A DNA stretch of 45,895 nt from Actinomadura sp. KC216 (GCF_004348535.1 NZ_SMJX01000027.1:1-45895), one strand, 5' to 3'. Shown: positions 22,228 through 32,490, counted from the first letter of the stretch. The notes: generated by a model from the sequence alone, not told the origin. Translations and numbers: made by a program.

Positions 22228-23991
22228 TCAGTCTCCGTTCTCCCACTCGGGCGCCATGTCCCGCGCGATCTTGATGTCGTCGTTGGTGGTGCCGGCCGCG
22301 ACCATCGGCCAGACCATGGCGTCCTTGTGCACCACGAAGTCGATCACGACGGGCGCGTCGTTGATCTCCATCGCCTTGGCGATGACCTCGTCCACGTCCT
22401 CGGCCTTCTCGCAGCGCAGGCCGACACAACCGTACGCCTCGGCGAGCTTCACGAAGTCGGGGATGCGCTTGGCGGCGAGCCCGGACTCCGACTGCAGGGT
22501 CGTGTTGGAGTAACGGCCGTCGTAGAACAGCGTCTGCCACTGCCGGACCATCCCGAGGTTCCCGTTGTTGATCACGGCGATCTTGACGGGGACGCCCTCG
22601 ATCGCGCAGGTCGCGAGCTCCTGGTTGGTCATCTGGAAGCAGCCGTCGCCGTCGATCGCCCAGACCGTCGAACCGGGCGCGCCGACCTTGGCGCCCATCG
22701 CGGCCGGGACGGCGTAGCCCATCGTCCCGGCGCCGCCGGAGTTCAGGAACGCGCCGGGCCGCTCGTACTTGATGAACTGCGCGGCCCACATCTGGTGCTG
22801 GCCGACGCCCGCGACGTAGTAGGCGTCGGGGCCGGCGATCTGGCCGATGCGCTCGATGACGTACTGCGGGGACAGCGAGCCGTCGTCCGGCGTGTCGTAG
22901 CCGAGCGGGTACGTGGCCCGCCACGCCTCCAGCTGCCGCCACCAGTCGCCGTAGTCGCCCTTGCGCCCGGCCTCGTGCTCGTTCTGGACGGCGACGATCA
23001 GGTCGGCGATGACCTCGCGGGCGTCCCCGACGATCGGGACGTCCGCGTGCCGGTTCTTGGAGATCTCCGCCGGGTCGATGTCGGCGTGCACGATCTTGGC
23101 GCCGGTGGCGAACCCGTCCAGCTTGCCGGTGACCCGGTCGTCGAACCGGGCGCCGAGCGCGACCAGCAGGTCGGCGCGCTGCAGCGCGCCGACCGCGCCG
23201 ACCGCGCCGTGCATGCCGGGCATGCCCATGTGCAGCGGGTGGCTGTCGGGCAGCGCGCCCTTGGCCATCAGCGTGGTGACGACGGGCGCGCCGGTCAGCT
23301 CGGCGAGCACCTTCAGCTCGGCCGACGCCCCGGCCTTCAGCACGCCGCCGCCGACGTACAGCACCGGCCGCTCCGCCTGGACGATCAGCCGCGCCGCCTC
23401 GCGGACCTGCTTGGAGTGCGGGCGGGTGACCGGCCGGTATCCGGGAAGCTGCAGCGCGACCGGCCACTCGAAGTCGACCGTGGCCTGGAGCGCGTCCTTG
23501 GCGATGTCGACGAGGACCGGTCCGGGACGGCCGGTGCCCGCGATGTGGAACGCCTCCGCGACCGTCCGGGCGATGTCGCCGGCCTTGGTGACCAGGAAGT
23601 TGTGCTTGGTGATCGGCATCGTGATGCCGGCGATGTCGGCCTCCTGGAAGCCGTCCGTCCCGATCAGCGACGAGGCGACCTGGCCGGTGATCGCCACGAT
23701 CGGCACCGAGTCCATGTAGGCGTCGGAGATCGCGGTGACGAGGTTGGTCGCGCCGGGCCCGCTGGTGGCCATGCACACGCCCACCTTGCCGGTGACCATC
23801 GCATAGCCCTGCGCCGCGTGGCCGGCGCCCTGCTCGTGCCGGACGAGGATGTGGCGCAGCTTCGCGGAGTCGAACAGCGGGTCGTACGCCGGGAGGATCG
23901 CGCCGCCCGGAATGCCGAAGACGGTGTCGACGCCGACGTTCTCCAGCGCGCGGACCAGCGCCTGGGCTCCCGTCATCTGTTCGGTCGTCAT
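22228..23991 (-). CDS. ilvB: Acetolactate synthase large (catalytic) subunit
   Basis: 587 residues. The TPP-dependent enzyme joins two pyruvates, or pyruvate and 2-oxobutyrate. The N-terminal pyrimidine-binding domain has [12 protein letters not shown] and the catalytic Glu in [16 protein letters not shown]. The central FAD-associated domain has [20 protein letters not shown]. The C-terminal domain has the TPP motif [14 protein letters not shown]...NNGN. The start is the ATG at 23991 ([20 protein letters not shown]), with AAGGGA about ten bases upstream; a longer frame would include the attenuator. It is the first gene of ilvBNC and is preceded by an operator, a leader peptide and an attenuator. 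Confidence 0.97.
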   Translation of the reverse strand: MTTEQMTGAQALVRALENVGVDTVFGIPGGAILPAYDPLFDSAKLRHILVRHEQGAGHAAQGYAMVTGKVGVCMATSGPGATNLVTAISDAYMDSVPIVAITGQVASSLIGTDGFQEADIAGITMPITKHNFLVTKAGDIARTVAEAFHIAGTGRPGPVLVDIAKDALQATVDFEWPVALQLPGYRPVTRPHSKQVREAARLIVQAERPVLYVGGGVLKAGASAELKVLAELTGAPVVTTLMAKGALPDSHPLHMGMPGMHGAVGAVGALQRADLLVALGARFDDRVTGKLDGFATGAKIVHADIDPAEISKNRHADVPIVGDAREVIADLIVAVQNEHEAGRKGDYGDWWRQLEAWRATYPLGYDTPDDGSLSPQYVIERIGQIAGPDAYYVAGVGQHQMWAAQFIKYERPGAFLNSGGAGTMGYAVPAAMGAKVGAPGSTVWAIDGDGCFQMTNQELATCAIEGVPVKIAVINNGNLGMVRQWQTLFYDGRYSNTTLQSESGLAAKRIPDFVKLAEAYGCVGLRCEKAEDVDEVIAKAMEINDAPVVIDFVVHKDAMVWPMVAAGTTNDDIKIARDMAPEWENGD

Positions 23992-24034
23992 GGTTCTGCG
24001 TTCCCTTGGGGAGAGAAAAAATGGGGCTCCGGGC

Positions 24035-24069
24035 AACAAAAAACCCTCGCCGCCGTGGGCGGTCGAGGG
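24035..24069 (-). terminator. ilvB attenuator terminator
   Basis: In the minus-strand RNA CCCTCG-A-CCGCC pairs with GGCGG-CGAGGG around a three-base loop with one bulge, followed by six U. It lies between the leader peptide stop (24095) and ilvB (23991) and is the classical attenuation signal reported upstream of ilvB in actinobacteria. Confidence 0.9.
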
Positions 24070-24094
24070 GAGGCGCGCAGGTCAGGGTGCTCGG

Positions 24095-24145
24095 TCAGCC
24101 TGCGCGCCGACCAAGTACTACGAGAATGGCGAGGATGCTCTGCAC
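24095..24145 (-). CDS. ilvL: Branched-chain leader peptide for ilvBNC (MQSILAILVVLGRRAG)
   Basis: A 16-residue ORF from a GTG at 24145 to a TGA, missed by length cut-offs. It holds nine Ile, Leu or Val codons (ILAILVVL). The GRRAG codons lie in a perfect 10-bp stem, GGCGCGCAGG with CCTGCGCGCC (24072-24081 and 24099-24108), which must compete with the terminator at 24035-24069. Ribosome stalling at Ile/Leu/Val codons should favour read-through into ilvB. The arrangement (leader, 10-bp G/C stem over the RAG codons, then terminator) is the same as at cimA. The symbol ilvL is used only by analogy with enteric leaders. Confidence 0.88.
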   Translation of the reverse strand: MQSILAILVVLGRRAG

Positions 24146-24152
24146 GAGCCCC

Positions 24153-24181
24153 ACTTTCGCCGATGTCGGGCCACCGGTCAA
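24153..24181 (-). promoter_or_regulatory. Candidate promoter of the ilvB leader
   Basis: On the minus strand TTGACC (24176-24181) is followed by a 17-base spacer and GAAAGT (24153-24158). Transcription would then begin at or beside the leader GTG, giving a leaderless leader-peptide mRNA. The -10 match is poor, so this is tentative. Confidence 0.35.
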
Positions 24182-24196
24182 ATCCTTGGACAGTTT

Positions 24197-24213
24197 GTCT
24201 CACATGCTGAGAC
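24197..24213. promoter_or_regulatory. Palindromic operator upstream of the ilvB leader
   Basis: GTCTCA-N5-TGAGAC, perfect six-base arms, 52 bases upstream of the leader start and centred near -60 of the candidate promoter, a position more typical of an activator than a repressor. Same core as 8223-8239 and 11791-11807. Confidence 0.75.
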
Positions 24214-24229
24214 TCGTGGCGGGTTACGG

Positions 24230-27085
24230 TCAGCCTGGAAGGGGCAGCGGGACGTCGCCGGAAGGGGCCCGGCCTTCGAGGTTCGTCCGCACCAGCGACT
24301 CGACCCGCTCCGCCGCCATCGGGCGCGCCACGAGGAAGCCCTGGCCGCGCGGGCAGCCCATCTCGCGCAGCAGCTCCAGCTGCTCGGGACGCTCGATGCC
24401 CTCCGCCACCACGGTCAGCCCGAGGTCGCTGCCGAGCCGCACGATCGTCCGGGTGAGCAGCGTGAGGGTCTCGTCCGAGCCGAGGCCCGCCACGAAGGAC
24501 GGGTCGATCTTGATGATGTCGACGGGCAGCTGGCCGAGGTAGGCCAGCGAGGCGTATCCGGTGCCGAAGTCGTCGATCGCGAGCCGGACGCCGAGGTCGC
24601 GCAGCTCCACCAGGCGCTCCACATTCTGGCCCGCGTCCTCGACGAGGACCTCCTCGCGGACCTCCAGCGTCAGCGCGTGCGGCGGCAGGCCGGTCTCCTC
24701 CAGCGCCGCCGCGACCGACTCCACGAACCGCGGCGCGGCGATCTGCCGGGCGGTGAAGTTCACCGAAAGGCCCACGGCCCACGAGTCCCGGCGCCAGCGG
24801 GCGACCTCGCGGCACGCCTCCCGCAGCACCCAGCCGCCGAGCGGGATCATCAGGCCCGCCTCCTCGGCCGGGCCGATGAACTCCTCGGGCGGTACCGCCT
24901 CGCTCCCCCGCCACCAGCGCAGCAGCGCCTCCACGCCCGTCACCCGGGACGTCGCGAGGTCCACCACCGGCTGGAACTCGACCGAGAACTGCTCCTCGGC
25001 CAGCGCCCGCTGCAGGTCGCTGCCGAGCTCGAGGCGCCGGACGACGTCGGCGTGCATGTGCGGCGCGTACACCTCGACGCGCCCGCCGCCCGCCTCCTTC
25101 GCGCGGGCCATCGCCAGGTCGCCGTTGCGCATCAGGTCGGCGGCGGTGCGGCGGAGCCTGCGCCCGGCCGCCTCCGGGGTGCCGCCGGGCGGCCCCTCGT
25201 CGTCGCCCGCGAACGCGATCCCGACACTCGCCGTCAGCACGATCTGCTTGTCGCCGACCTGATAGGGGTCGGCCGAAAGGACACGCAGCAAACGTCCGGC
25301 GAGTTCGACTGTGGCGCGTGTCTCACCGTCGTCCGGGGGGAGCTGGACGAGCACGGCGAACTCGTCGCCGCCCCAGCGCGCCACGGTGTCGTCGGCCTGG
25401 ACGTTCGCGCGCAGCCGCCGCGCCGCCTGCGCCAGCACCTGGTCGCCCGCCGCGTGCCCGTCGGAGTCGTTGACGGCGGTGAAGCCGTCCAGGTCGACGA
25501 ACACGACCGCGACCTCGCCGCCGGACGGGTGCCGCGACAGCACCTCCCTGACGCGCTCCTCGAAGTAGGACCGGTTCGGCAGGCCCGTCAGGCCGTCGTG
25601 GAAGGTCAGGTGCGCGACCTGCCGCTGCAGCGCCGCCTGCTCGCTGAGGTCGCGGGTCGTGACCAGCAGCCGCGCGGGCGCGCCGTCCGAGCCGCTGTAG
25701 CGGGAGATCGTGGACTCGGTCGGCAGCCAGGTGCCGTCGGCCGCGCGGACCCGGCACGAGACGCGCAGGGCGTCGTGGAAGCCGTCGTGGAACCCCTCCC
25801 CGGCCGCGGGGTCGTCCTGGAGGAACTCGGTGAACACGTCCTGGACGCGCGGCAGGTCCTCCGGGTGGATGAGGTCGCTCAGCGGGCGTCCGAGCAGCTC
25901 GTCGGGCGTGTAGCGGTAGGTGCGGAGCGCTCCGGCGCTGGCGTACCGGACGGTGGCGTCCATGTCGCAGATGAGCACCGCGTCGTTGATGCTCTCCGAC
26001 AGGGCACGGAAGTGTTCCTCGCCGGTCACCACGGCGCGGCGCAGCGCGTCGTTCTCCCGGAGCAGGCCCGCGAGCCGCGCGAGCAGCACCAGCGCGGCCG
26101 AGCCCGCGACGATCGAGATGCCGGGTTCGAGGCCGTTCTCCCCGGTGACGGAGTGGCCCGCGATGAACAGCCCGGCCGCGGCGGCGACCGCGGCGGGCGC
26201 GAGCCCGGGGCCGATCATGCGGCCGTACCGCTCCTGCCCGGGGCCGGTCTCGCCCTCGGGGATGTCGTCGACCGGCAGCTCCGGCTCGGCGGCCGGGCCC
26301 GTCCACGGCACCAGCAGCAGGAGCAGCAGCCCGGCGAGCCGCAGGATGTCGGACGGGTCGCCCGCCGGGTCGCCGCCGTCCAGCCGGACGAACGTCGTCA
26401 CGATGTCGGCGACCGCGATGGCCGTCAGCGCGCCGTACCCCATCCAGGCGAGCCGCCGGTGGCCGCGCGCCGCGCCGAGGACGAACGGCAGCGCGCCGCA
26501 GACGAACACGATGTCGATCAGCGGGTAGAGCAGCTCCAGCAGGAACTCCGACGGGGACTCCCCCGACCGGTGGTAGAGCGTTCCGAAAACGGCGACCCAG
26601 CCGAGGACGAACAGCGCGCAGGCGCAGACGTAGGTGTCGGCGACATAGCGCAGCCAGACGCCCGCCTCGCGCGGCGGCCTGATCGGCGCCACGAGCCCGA
26701 CGACCAGCGCGACCAGGGCGAACAGGTAGAAAAGGTCGGGTACCGACAGGGAGAGGGCGCTGCGGACGTGCGCGTCCGACAGGGCGCTGCCGAGCGCGCC
26801 GAGGAACCAGGACGCGGCGGCGATGCCGTACCACCGCCAGGACGCGCGCCACAGGCCGCCGGAGAGGGCGCCGGGCCCGCCGTCCGCGGGGACGCCGTCG
26901 GGCCGCCGGGACGACAGCAGCAGGGAGATGGCGGCGGCGCCCGCCGCGCCCACCTCCGCCCACGCGATGAAGGCGCGCCCGCCCCAGCCCGCCAGCGAGC
27001 CGGTGGCGTACAGCACGCCGACGACGGCGGCCATGGCGACCGGCAGCGCACGCGGCGGCACCCGCCTGGCGTAATCGCCGCTCAT
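24230..27085 (-). CDS. Membrane PAS-GGDEF-EAL cyclic di-GMP protein
   Basis: 951 residues from the ATG at 27085 with AAGGA about nine bases upstream; the frame upstream of it shows no better start. Residues 1-330 contain about nine to ten transmembrane helices, a possible sensory membrane domain. A PAS domain follows (about 355-475; FRALSESINDAVLICDMDAT), then a GGDEF domain (about 480-650) with intact RWGGDEFAVL near 573 and HDGLTGLPNRSYF. The EAL domain (about 690-935) has intact GVEALLRWW, SVNFTARQI, TLEVREEVL (Glu kept), AIDDFGTGYASL, IIKIDPSFV and VVAEGIER. Both synthesis and hydrolysis of c-di-GMP therefore look possible; bifunctional proteins often favour one. It lies next to ilvB as in Streptomyces, from memory. 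Confidence 0.93.
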   Translation of the reverse strand: MSGDYARRVPPRALPVAMAAVVGVLYATGSLAGWGGRAFIAWAEVGAAGAAAISLLLSSRRPDGVPADGGPGALSGGLWRASWRWYGIAAASWFLGALGSALSDAHVRSALSLSVPDLFYLFALVALVVGLVAPIRPPREAGVWLRYVADTYVCACALFVLGWVAVFGTLYHRSGESPSEFLLELLYPLIDIVFVCGALPFVLGAARGHRRLAWMGYGALTAIAVADIVTTFVRLDGGDPAGDPSDILRLAGLLLLLLVPWTGPAAEPELPVDDIPEGETGPGQERYGRMIGPGLAPAAVAAAAGLFIAGHSVTGENGLEPGISIVAGSAALVLLARLAGLLRENDALRRAVVTGEEHFRALSESINDAVLICDMDATVRYASAGALRTYRYTPDELLGRPLSDLIHPEDLPRVQDVFTEFLQDDPAAGEGFHDGFHDALRVSCRVRAADGTWLPTESTISRYSGSDGAPARLLVTTRDLSEQAALQRQVAHLTFHDGLTGLPNRSYFEERVREVLSRHPSGGEVAVVFVDLDGFTAVNDSDGHAAGDQVLAQAARRLRANVQADDTVARWGGDEFAVLVQLPPDDGETRATVELAGRLLRVLSADPYQVGDKQIVLTASVGIAFAGDDEGPPGGTPEAAGRRLRRTAADLMRNGDLAMARAKEAGGGRVEVYAPHMHADVVRRLELGSDLQRALAEEQFSVEFQPVVDLATSRVTGVEALLRWWRGSEAVPPEEFIGPAEEAGLMIPLGGWVLREACREVARWRRDSWAVGLSVNFTARQIAAPRFVESVAAALEETGLPPHALTLEVREEVLVEDAGQNVERLVELRDLGVRLAIDDFGTGYASLAYLGQLPVDIIKIDPSFVAGLGSDETLTLLTRTIVRLGSDLGLTVVAEGIERPEQLELLREMGCPRGQGFLVARPMAAERVESLVRTNLEGRAPSGDVPLPLPG

Positions 27086-27521
27086 CGCGCCGTGTCCCTT
27101 CCTGCCCCGGTGGAGCGTCCAGTCCCTGCGTGCGCCGAATCGCGCCAGGGGAGTTGACGGGTTCACGACCCTCCCCGCACGGATAACGGTCGGAAGGTCC
27201 TGAATCGTGCCCCGCGCGGGATCGGCGCGGGCCGGTGGTGAGCCGCGCCGGCTTCGCCCGCCGGGAGATCAGCGACATTGCTGCACTACGGGATCACCGT
27301 GTCGCTCAATGTACGTTCGGTAGGTCACGGAGCGATTGAGGCTGGGCGTCCTCCCGGCGACAAACACCCTCGTCGGATCACGGTTTGGGACACCCGAAAG
27401 GCGAACATCCCCGACGTACCGCCATGATCCGCATTACGCTGAGTGACCACATCCGGGCCGGGCCCGGAGGCGTGCGGGAACGGCGGGTCGCTCGGATCCG
27501 TACTACCTACGGGAGGCGCTC
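27086..27521. other. 436-bp intergenic region between divergent genes
   Basis: Separates the GGDEF/EAL gene (start 27085, minus) from the sugar dehydrogenase lipoprotein gene (start 27522, plus). It is less G/C-rich at about 27280-27430. CTCAAT (27313-27318) and ATTGAG (27335-27340) form distant arms around 16 bases. No small ORF with a ribosome binding site or RNA gene was recognised. Confidence 0.4.
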
Positions 27522-28613
27522 ATGCGACTGCACACGATCGTCCTGGCCACGGCCGCGGTGCTGCTGGCGGCCTGCTCGTCGGACTCGTCCGACGGGGAGG
27601 GCGGTGCGCGCACGCCACCGCCGCTGACCACCACCGCGACACCGGGGACGGGGAGCCCGGGCCAGCCGCGGACGATCGCCAGCGGCCTGAAGGTGCCGTG
27701 GGCGATCGCGTTCCTGCCCGGTGGCGACGCGCTGGTGACCGAACGCGACAGCGCGAACCTCGTGCGGGTCACCCCGTCCGGCGAGTGGGAGCAGGTCGGC
27801 AAGGTGCCCGGCGTGGAACCCGGCGGTGAGGGCGGGCTGATGGGCGTCGCCGTCTCCCCCTCCTACGCCACCGACCGCACGATCTACCTGTACTACACGG
27901 CGGCGTCCGACAACCGTGTCGTCCGCGCCACCTTCGACGGGCGTCTCGGCACGCCGCAGCCCATCGTCACCGGCATCCCGAAGGGCTTCAACCACAACGG
28001 CGGCCGCCTGGAGTTCGGCCCCGACAAGATGCTCTACATCACCACCGGCGAGGTCGGCCGGGAGGCGCTCTCCCAGGACAAGGAATCCCTCGGCGGCAAG
28101 ATCCTCCGCGTCACCCCGGACGGGAAGGCCGCGCCCGGGAACCCGTTCGGCAACCGCGTCTGGACGTACGGGCACCGCAACGTCCAGGGCCTCGCCTGGG
28201 ACGACAGGGGCCGCCTGTTCGCCACCGAGTTCGGCCAGAACCGCTTCGACGAGATCAACCTGATCGAGAAGGGCGAGAACTACGGCTGGCCCGACGTCGA
28301 AGGGGTCGGCGACCGCGACGGGTTCACCGACCCCCTGCTCACCTGGTCGACGGGGGAGGCGTCCCCGTCCGGGCTCGCCTACGCGGGCGGGTCGCTGTGG
28401 GTCGCCGCGCTGCGCGGCGAGCGGGTCTGGCAGGTCCCGCTCGCCGACGGCAGGACGGGCCGCCCGGCCGCCCGCTACACCTCCGAGTACGGCCGGATCC
28501 GCGCCGCCGTCCGGGCCCCGGACGGGACGGTCTGGATCGCCACCAGCAACCACGACGGCCGCGGCGAGCCCGCCCGCGACGACGACCGGATCATCAGCGT
28601 CCCCGTCCGCTAG
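27522..28613 (+). CDS. PQQ-type sugar dehydrogenase-like lipoprotein
   Basis: 363 residues from the ATG at 27522 with GGGAGG six bases upstream. A lipoprotein signal (about 1-18) ends in the lipobox LLAAC with Cys18, followed by a Ser/Asp- and Thr/Pro-rich linker. Residues about 50-360 form the six-bladed beta-propeller of the soluble glucose/aldose dehydrogenase (YliI) family. Motifs include GLKVPWAIAFLPGGDALVTE, GGEGGLMGVAVSP, FNHNGGRLEFGPD, GGKILRVTPDG, GHRNVQGLAWD, EFGQNRFDEIN and GENYGWP. The family oxidises aldoses with PQQ, but whether this organism makes PQQ cannot be told here. It would be anchored on the outer face of the membrane. It is convergent with gatB, the stops one base apart. 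Confidence 0.9.
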   Translation: MRLHTIVLATAAVLLAACSSDSSDGEGGARTPPPLTTTATPGTGSPGQPRTIASGLKVPWAIAFLPGGDALVTERDSANLVRVTPSGEWEQVGKVPGVEPGGEGGLMGVAVSPSYATDRTIYLYYTAASDNRVVRATFDGRLGTPQPIVTGIPKGFNHNGGRLEFGPDKMLYITTGEVGREALSQDKESLGGKILRVTPDGKAAPGNPFGNRVWTYGHRNVQGLAWDDRGRLFATEFGQNRFDEINLIEKGENYGWPDVEGVGDRDGFTDPLLTWSTGEASPSGLAYAGGSLWVAALRGERVWQVPLADGRTGRPAARYTSEYGRIRAAVRAPDGTVWIATSNHDGRGEPARDDDRIISVPVR

Positions 28614-28614
28614 C

Positions 28615-30117
28615 TCAGGACGCGCCGAGCTTCTCCAGGATCAGCTCGCGGGCGCGCCCGGCGTCGGCCTGGCCGCGGGTCGCCTTCATGACGGCGCCGA
28701 CCAGCGCGCCCGCCGCGGCGACCTTGCCCGCGCGGACCTTGTCGGCCACGTCGGCGTTGCCGGCGATCACCTGGTCGACCACGGACGCGAGCTCCCCCTC
28801 GTCGCTGACGACCTTGAGCCCGCGCGCGGCGACGACCTCGTCCGGCGTGCCCTCACCGGCGAGGACGCCCTCGAACACCTTGCGGGCCAGCTTGTCGTTC
28901 AACTCCCCCGCGGTGATCATCGCCTGGACGCGGGCGACCTGCTCGGGCGTGACGGGCAGCTCGGCCAGCTCGACGCCCTGCTCGGTGGCGTGCCGGGACA
29001 GCTGGTTCATCCACCACTTCCGCGCGGACGTCGCGTCGGTGCCGTGCGCGATCGTCGCCTCGATGAGGTCGACGGCGCCGGCGTTGACGACGTCCCGCAG
29101 CTCCAGGTCGGACAGGCTCCACTCCTTCTGGATGCGGCGCCTGCGCGCGGCCGGAAGCTCGGGCAGCGAGGCGCGCAGCTCCTCCACCCACTCCCGCGAC
29201 GGCGCCATCGGCACCAGGTCGGGCTCGGGGAAGTAGCGGTAGTCCTGCGCCTCTTCCTTGCTGCGCCCGCTGGTGGTGCGGCCGGTGTCCTCGTGGAAGT
29301 GCCGGGTCTCCTGGACGACGCGCCCGCCGTCCGCAAGCACGCCCGCCTGCCGCTCGATCTCCGACCGGACGGCCCGCTCCACCGAGCGCAGCGAGTTCAC
29401 GTTCTTCGTCTCGCTGCGCGTGCCCCATTCGGTCGCGCCGCGCGGCATGAGCGAGACGTTCACGTCGCAGCGCATCGAGCCCTGCTCCATGCGCACGTCC
29501 GACACGCCCAGCGACCGGACCAGCTCCCGCAGCTCCGTCGCGTAGGCGCGGGCCACGAGCGGCGCCTTGTCACCGGTCGCGACGATCGGCTTGGTCACGA
29601 TCTCGACCAGCGGGATGCCCGCCCGGTTGTAGTCGACCAGCGAGTACTCGGCGCCGTGGATACGCCCGGTGGTGCCGCCGACGTGCAGCGACTTGCCGGT
29701 GTCCTCCTCCATGTGGACGCGCTCGATCTCGATGCGGTAGGTGTCGCCGTCGACGTCCACGTCGAGGTGGCCGTCCACGCAGAGCGGCTCGTCGTACTGC
29801 GATATCTGGAAATTCTTCGGCATGTCCGGATAGAAGTAGTTCTTCCGGGCGAACCGGCACCACTCCACGATGTCGCAGTTCAGCGCGAGGCCGATCTTGA
29901 TGATGCCCTCGATCGCGGCGTGGTTGGTGACGGGCAGCGACCCGGGCAGCCCCAGGCACACCGGGCACACCTGCGTGTTCGGCTCGGCGCCGAACCCGGT
30001 CGGGCACCCGCAGAACATCTTCGACGCGGTGCCCAGCTCGATGTGCGTCTCGATGCCGAGCACGGGCTCGAACCGCGCGAGCGCCTCGTCGTAGCTCATC
30101 AAGGTCGGGGTGCTCAC
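28615..30117 (-). CDS. gatB: Asp-tRNA(Asn)/Glu-tRNA(Gln) amidotransferase subunit B
   Basis: 500 residues. GatB binds the misacylated tRNA and activates its side chain for amidation within GatCAB. The N-terminal cradle has [20 protein letters not shown] with zinc-type Cys motifs ([20 protein letters not shown]). It continues with [20 protein letters not shown], the [13 protein letters not shown] and [15 protein letters not shown] motifs, [12 protein letters not shown], and a C-terminal YqeY-like tail domain (about 350-500). The GTG at 30117 overlaps the gatA stop as GTGA and has GGAGG four bases upstream; a downstream in-frame ATG would be less well placed. Confidence 0.97.
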   Translation of the reverse strand: MSTPTLMSYDEALARFEPVLGIETHIELGTASKMFCGCPTGFGAEPNTQVCPVCLGLPGSLPVTNHAAIEGIIKIGLALNCDIVEWCRFARKNYFYPDMPKNFQISQYDEPLCVDGHLDVDVDGDTYRIEIERVHMEEDTGKSLHVGGTTGRIHGAEYSLVDYNRAGIPLVEIVTKPIVATGDKAPLVARAYATELRELVRSLGVSDVRMEQGSMRCDVNVSLMPRGATEWGTRSETKNVNSLRSVERAVRSEIERQAGVLADGGRVVQETRHFHEDTGRTTSGRSKEEAQDYRYFPEPDLVPMAPSREWVEELRASLPELPAARRRRIQKEWSLSDLELRDVVNAGAVDLIEATIAHGTDATSARKWWMNQLSRHATEQGVELAELPVTPEQVARVQAMITAGELNDKLARKVFEGVLAGEGTPDEVVAARGLKVVSDEGELASVVDQVIAGNADVADKVRAGKVAAAGALVGAVMKATRGQADAGRARELILEKLGAS

Positions 30118-31607
30118 TTCGCCTCCACCAGTTCTGGAGCCTTGGCCAGGAGCGGGCCGCCCCAGCGGTCTTCGAGGGCCCGCTCGACGGCGGCGCCGAC
30201 GCGGTAGATGCGGTCGTCGCCGAGGACGGGCGCCATGATCTGCAGCCCGACCGGCAGCCCGTCGGACAGCCCGCACGGGACGGAGATCGCGGCGTTGCCG
30301 GTGAGGTTGACCGGGATCGTGCACAGGTCGGCCAGGTACATCGCGACCGGGTCGTCGGCGCGCTCGCCGATCGGGAACGCGGTGGTCGGCGTGGTCGGCG
30401 AGACCAGCACGTCCACCTGCTCGAACGCGGTCTCGAAGTCGCGCTTGATGAGCGTGCGGACCTGCTGCGCCTTGCCGTAGTAGGCGTCGTAGTAGCCGGA
30501 CGACAGCGCGTACGTGCCGAGCATGATGCGCCGCTTCACCTCGGCCCCGAAGCCCTCGGCGCGGGTCAGCGCCATGACCTCCTCGGCGCTGCGGGTGCCG
30601 TCGTCGCCGACGCGCAGGCCGTAGCGCATCGCGTCGAAGCGGGCCAGGTTGGACGAGGCCTCCGACGGCGCGATCAGGTAGTAGGCGGGCAGCGCGTAGG
30701 TGAAGTGCGGGCAGGACACCTCGACGACCTTCGCGCCGAGCGACTCCAGCAGCTCGACCGCCTCGTTGAAGCGGGCCGACACGCCCGGCTGGTAGCCGTC
30801 GCCGGCGAACTCCTTGACGACGCCGATGCGCAGCCCGTCGACGTCGCCGTGGCGGGCCGCCTCCACGACCGGCGGGACGGCCTCGGCGATCGACGTGGAG
30901 TCCATCGGGTCGTGGCCGCTGAACGCCTCGTGCAGGAGGGCCGCGTCCAGGACGTTCCGCGCGAACGGGCCCGGCGTGTCGAGCGACGACGCGAACGCGA
31001 TCACGCCGTAGCGGGACGAGCCGCCGAAGGTGGGCTTCATGCCGACGATCCCGCTGACGGCGGCGGGCTGGCGGATCGAGCCGCCGGTGTCGGTGCCGGT
31101 GGCCAGCGGCGCCGCGTACGCGGCGACGGCCGCCGACGACCCGCCGGACGACCCGCCCGGGACCCGCTCCAGGTCCCACGGGTTGCGGGAGACGACGTAG
31201 GCGCTGTTCTCGGTGGAGGAGCCCATCGCGAACTCGTCCATGTTCGTCTTGCCGAGGAACACCAGCCCGGCCTCGCGGAGCCGGGCCGTGACGGTCGCGT
31301 CGTACGGCGGCCGCCACCCCTCAAGGATCCTGGACCCGGCGGTGGTGGGCATGTCCTTGGTGGTGAACACGTCCTTGTGCGCGACGGGGACGCCGGCCAG
31401 CGGGCCGAGTTCCTCCCCGGCGGCGCGGCGCTCGTCCACCCGGCGGGCCTGCGCCAGCGTCGTGTCGCGGTCGACGTGCAGGAACGCGTTGACCTGGCCG
31501 TCCACGGCGGCGATGCGGTCCAGGTGCGCCTCGGCGACCTCGACGGCCGACACCTCACCGGCGGCGAGCAGTTCCCCGAGTTCGGCCGCGGTCTTCTTGA
31601 CCAGCAT
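30114..31607 (-). CDS. gatA: Asp-tRNA(Asn)/Glu-tRNA(Gln) amidotransferase subunit A
   Basis: 497 residues. The amidase-signature subunit releases ammonia from glutamine. The Ser-cisSer-Lys triad region is visible: Lys in [10 protein letters not shown], cis-Ser in [13 protein letters not shown], and the nucleophilic region [16 protein letters not shown]. The ATG at 31607 is preferred to the GTG six bases earlier because GGAGG then has seven-base spacing. The gatC stop and this start are only two bases apart, so gatC-gatA-gatB is a translationally coupled operon. Confidence 0.97.
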   Translation of the reverse strand: MLVKKTAAELGELLAAGEVSAVEVAEAHLDRIAAVDGQVNAFLHVDRDTTLAQARRVDERRAAGEELGPLAGVPVAHKDVFTTKDMPTTAGSRILEGWRPPYDATVTARLREAGLVFLGKTNMDEFAMGSSTENSAYVVSRNPWDLERVPGGSSGGSSAAVAAYAAPLATGTDTGGSIRQPAAVSGIVGMKPTFGGSSRYGVIAFASSLDTPGPFARNVLDAALLHEAFSGHDPMDSTSIAEAVPPVVEAARHGDVDGLRIGVVKEFAGDGYQPGVSARFNEAVELLESLGAKVVEVSCPHFTYALPAYYLIAPSEASSNLARFDAMRYGLRVGDDGTRSAEEVMALTRAEGFGAEVKRRIMLGTYALSSGYYDAYYGKAQQVRTLIKRDFETAFEQVDVLVSPTTPTTAFPIGERADDPVAMYLADLCTIPVNLTGNAAISVPCGLSDGLPVGLQIMAPVLGDDRIYRVGAAVERALEDRWGGPLLAKAPELVEAK

Positions 31608-31609
31608 CG

Positions 31610-31909
31610 TCACGCCTCCTCGTCCAGGATCCGCGGTACCCGGAAACGCTGCTCCTCGGCGGCCGGGGCCCCGGCGAGGGCCTGCTCGGGCGGCAGGCAC
31701 GGGCGGACCTCGTCCGTCCGGTAGACGTTGGTCAGCGGCAGCGCGTGCGAGGTGGGCGGGATGTCCTCCGCGGCGACCTCCTGCACCCGCGCGACCGCGG
31801 AGATGATCTGGTCGAGCTGGGCGGCGAGATGGTCGAGCTCGTCATCGCCGAGCGCCAGCCGGGACAGCCGGGCGAGATGCGACACCTCGTCACGGGTGAT
31901 GGCGGACAT
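31610..31909 (-). CDS. gatC: Asp-tRNA(Asn)/Glu-tRNA(Gln) amidotransferase subunit C
   Basis: 99 residues. GatC wraps around GatA and links it to GatB. The N-terminus [20 protein letters not shown] plus [17 protein letters not shown], the [17 protein letters not shown] belt and the C-terminal [10 protein letters not shown] are all standard. It is the first gene of gatCAB; together with gatA and gatB this makes the indirect route for Gln-tRNA (and perhaps Asn-tRNA) synthesis. Confidence 0.95.
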   Translation of the reverse strand: MSAITRDEVSHLARLSRLALGDDELDHLAAQLDQIISAVARVQEVAAEDIPPTSHALPLTNVYRTDEVRPCLPPEQALAGAPAAEEQRFRVPRILDEEA

Positions 31910-31996
31910 GAGAGAAACCGTTCCTGCGAAGTGTTGGGTTCACCGGCCATCCTATGGGCCGCGCCCCGATCCACCCGACCGCTTTATGCGGCGCGC

Positions 31997-32359
31997 TCAG
32001 TCCTGGCGGGGTTGCTGCGGCGCCTGCGGCTGCTGCCCGTACTGCTGCTGCGGCGCGTACTGCTGCGGAACGGCGCCCTGTTGAGGGACCGCGCTCTGCT
32101 GCGGGTACGGCTGGGCCTGCTGCTGGTACGGGAAGGCCACCGTCCTCGGCTTCGGCGGCGCCATGCCCGACAGCGCCGCGCCGGCGACGACCGCGCACGA
32201 CACCATGCCGAGCCCGGCGCTCAGCACGTTGGCCAGGTCTTTGAGGTCGAAGTCCTGCCCGGTCCCGCCGTCGTCGATCGAGCTGACCATGACGATGAAC
32301 ATTAACCCCATGCCCAGAAGGCCGAAGGCAAGGATCACTCCGCGCGCGGCATTGTTCAT
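31997..32359 (-). CDS. Small membrane protein with Gln/Pro-rich tail
   Basis: 120 residues from the ATG at 32359, with AGGA nine bases upstream. Two transmembrane helices (about 6-27, GVILAFGLLGMGLMFIVMV; and about 44-65, VLSAGLGMVSCAVVAGAAL) flank a short acidic loop (DDGGTGQDFDLKDL). Residues about 75-120 are a low-complexity tail of Gln, Pro, Tyr and Ala with repeats of the type PQQ/PQQY. Such tails are usually disordered and cytoplasmic. It is divergent from the DUF6458 gene. Function unknown. Confidence 0.7.
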   Translation of the reverse strand: MNNAARGVILAFGLLGMGLMFIVMVSSIDDGGTGQDFDLKDLANVLSAGLGMVSCAVVAGAALSGMAPPKPRTVAFPYQQQAQPYPQQSAVPQQGAVPQQYAPQQQYGQQPQAPQQPRQD

Positions 32360-32490
32360 GGCGCCGGATCCTAGCGCCCGCCTCCGCACGCCGTTAACCG
32401 ATCTGTAAAGACCGGACACGGCGTGCCGTTTCAGATCCTGGTGGCGGGAACGGTTGTACAAACCACCCCGGACGACGAGAGGAGGGCGCC

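Noticed and set aside
22327-27157. Two very long plus-strand open frames opposite ilvB and the PAS-GGDEF-EAL gene
   Set aside because: Composition ([16 protein letters not shown] type) is the usual antisense of GC-rich coding DNA; all recognisable motifs are on the minus strand.
27313-27340. CTCAAT...ATTGAG arms as an operator
   Set aside because: Six-base arms with a 16-base gap and no second copy; likely chance, so mentioned only in the intergenic entry.
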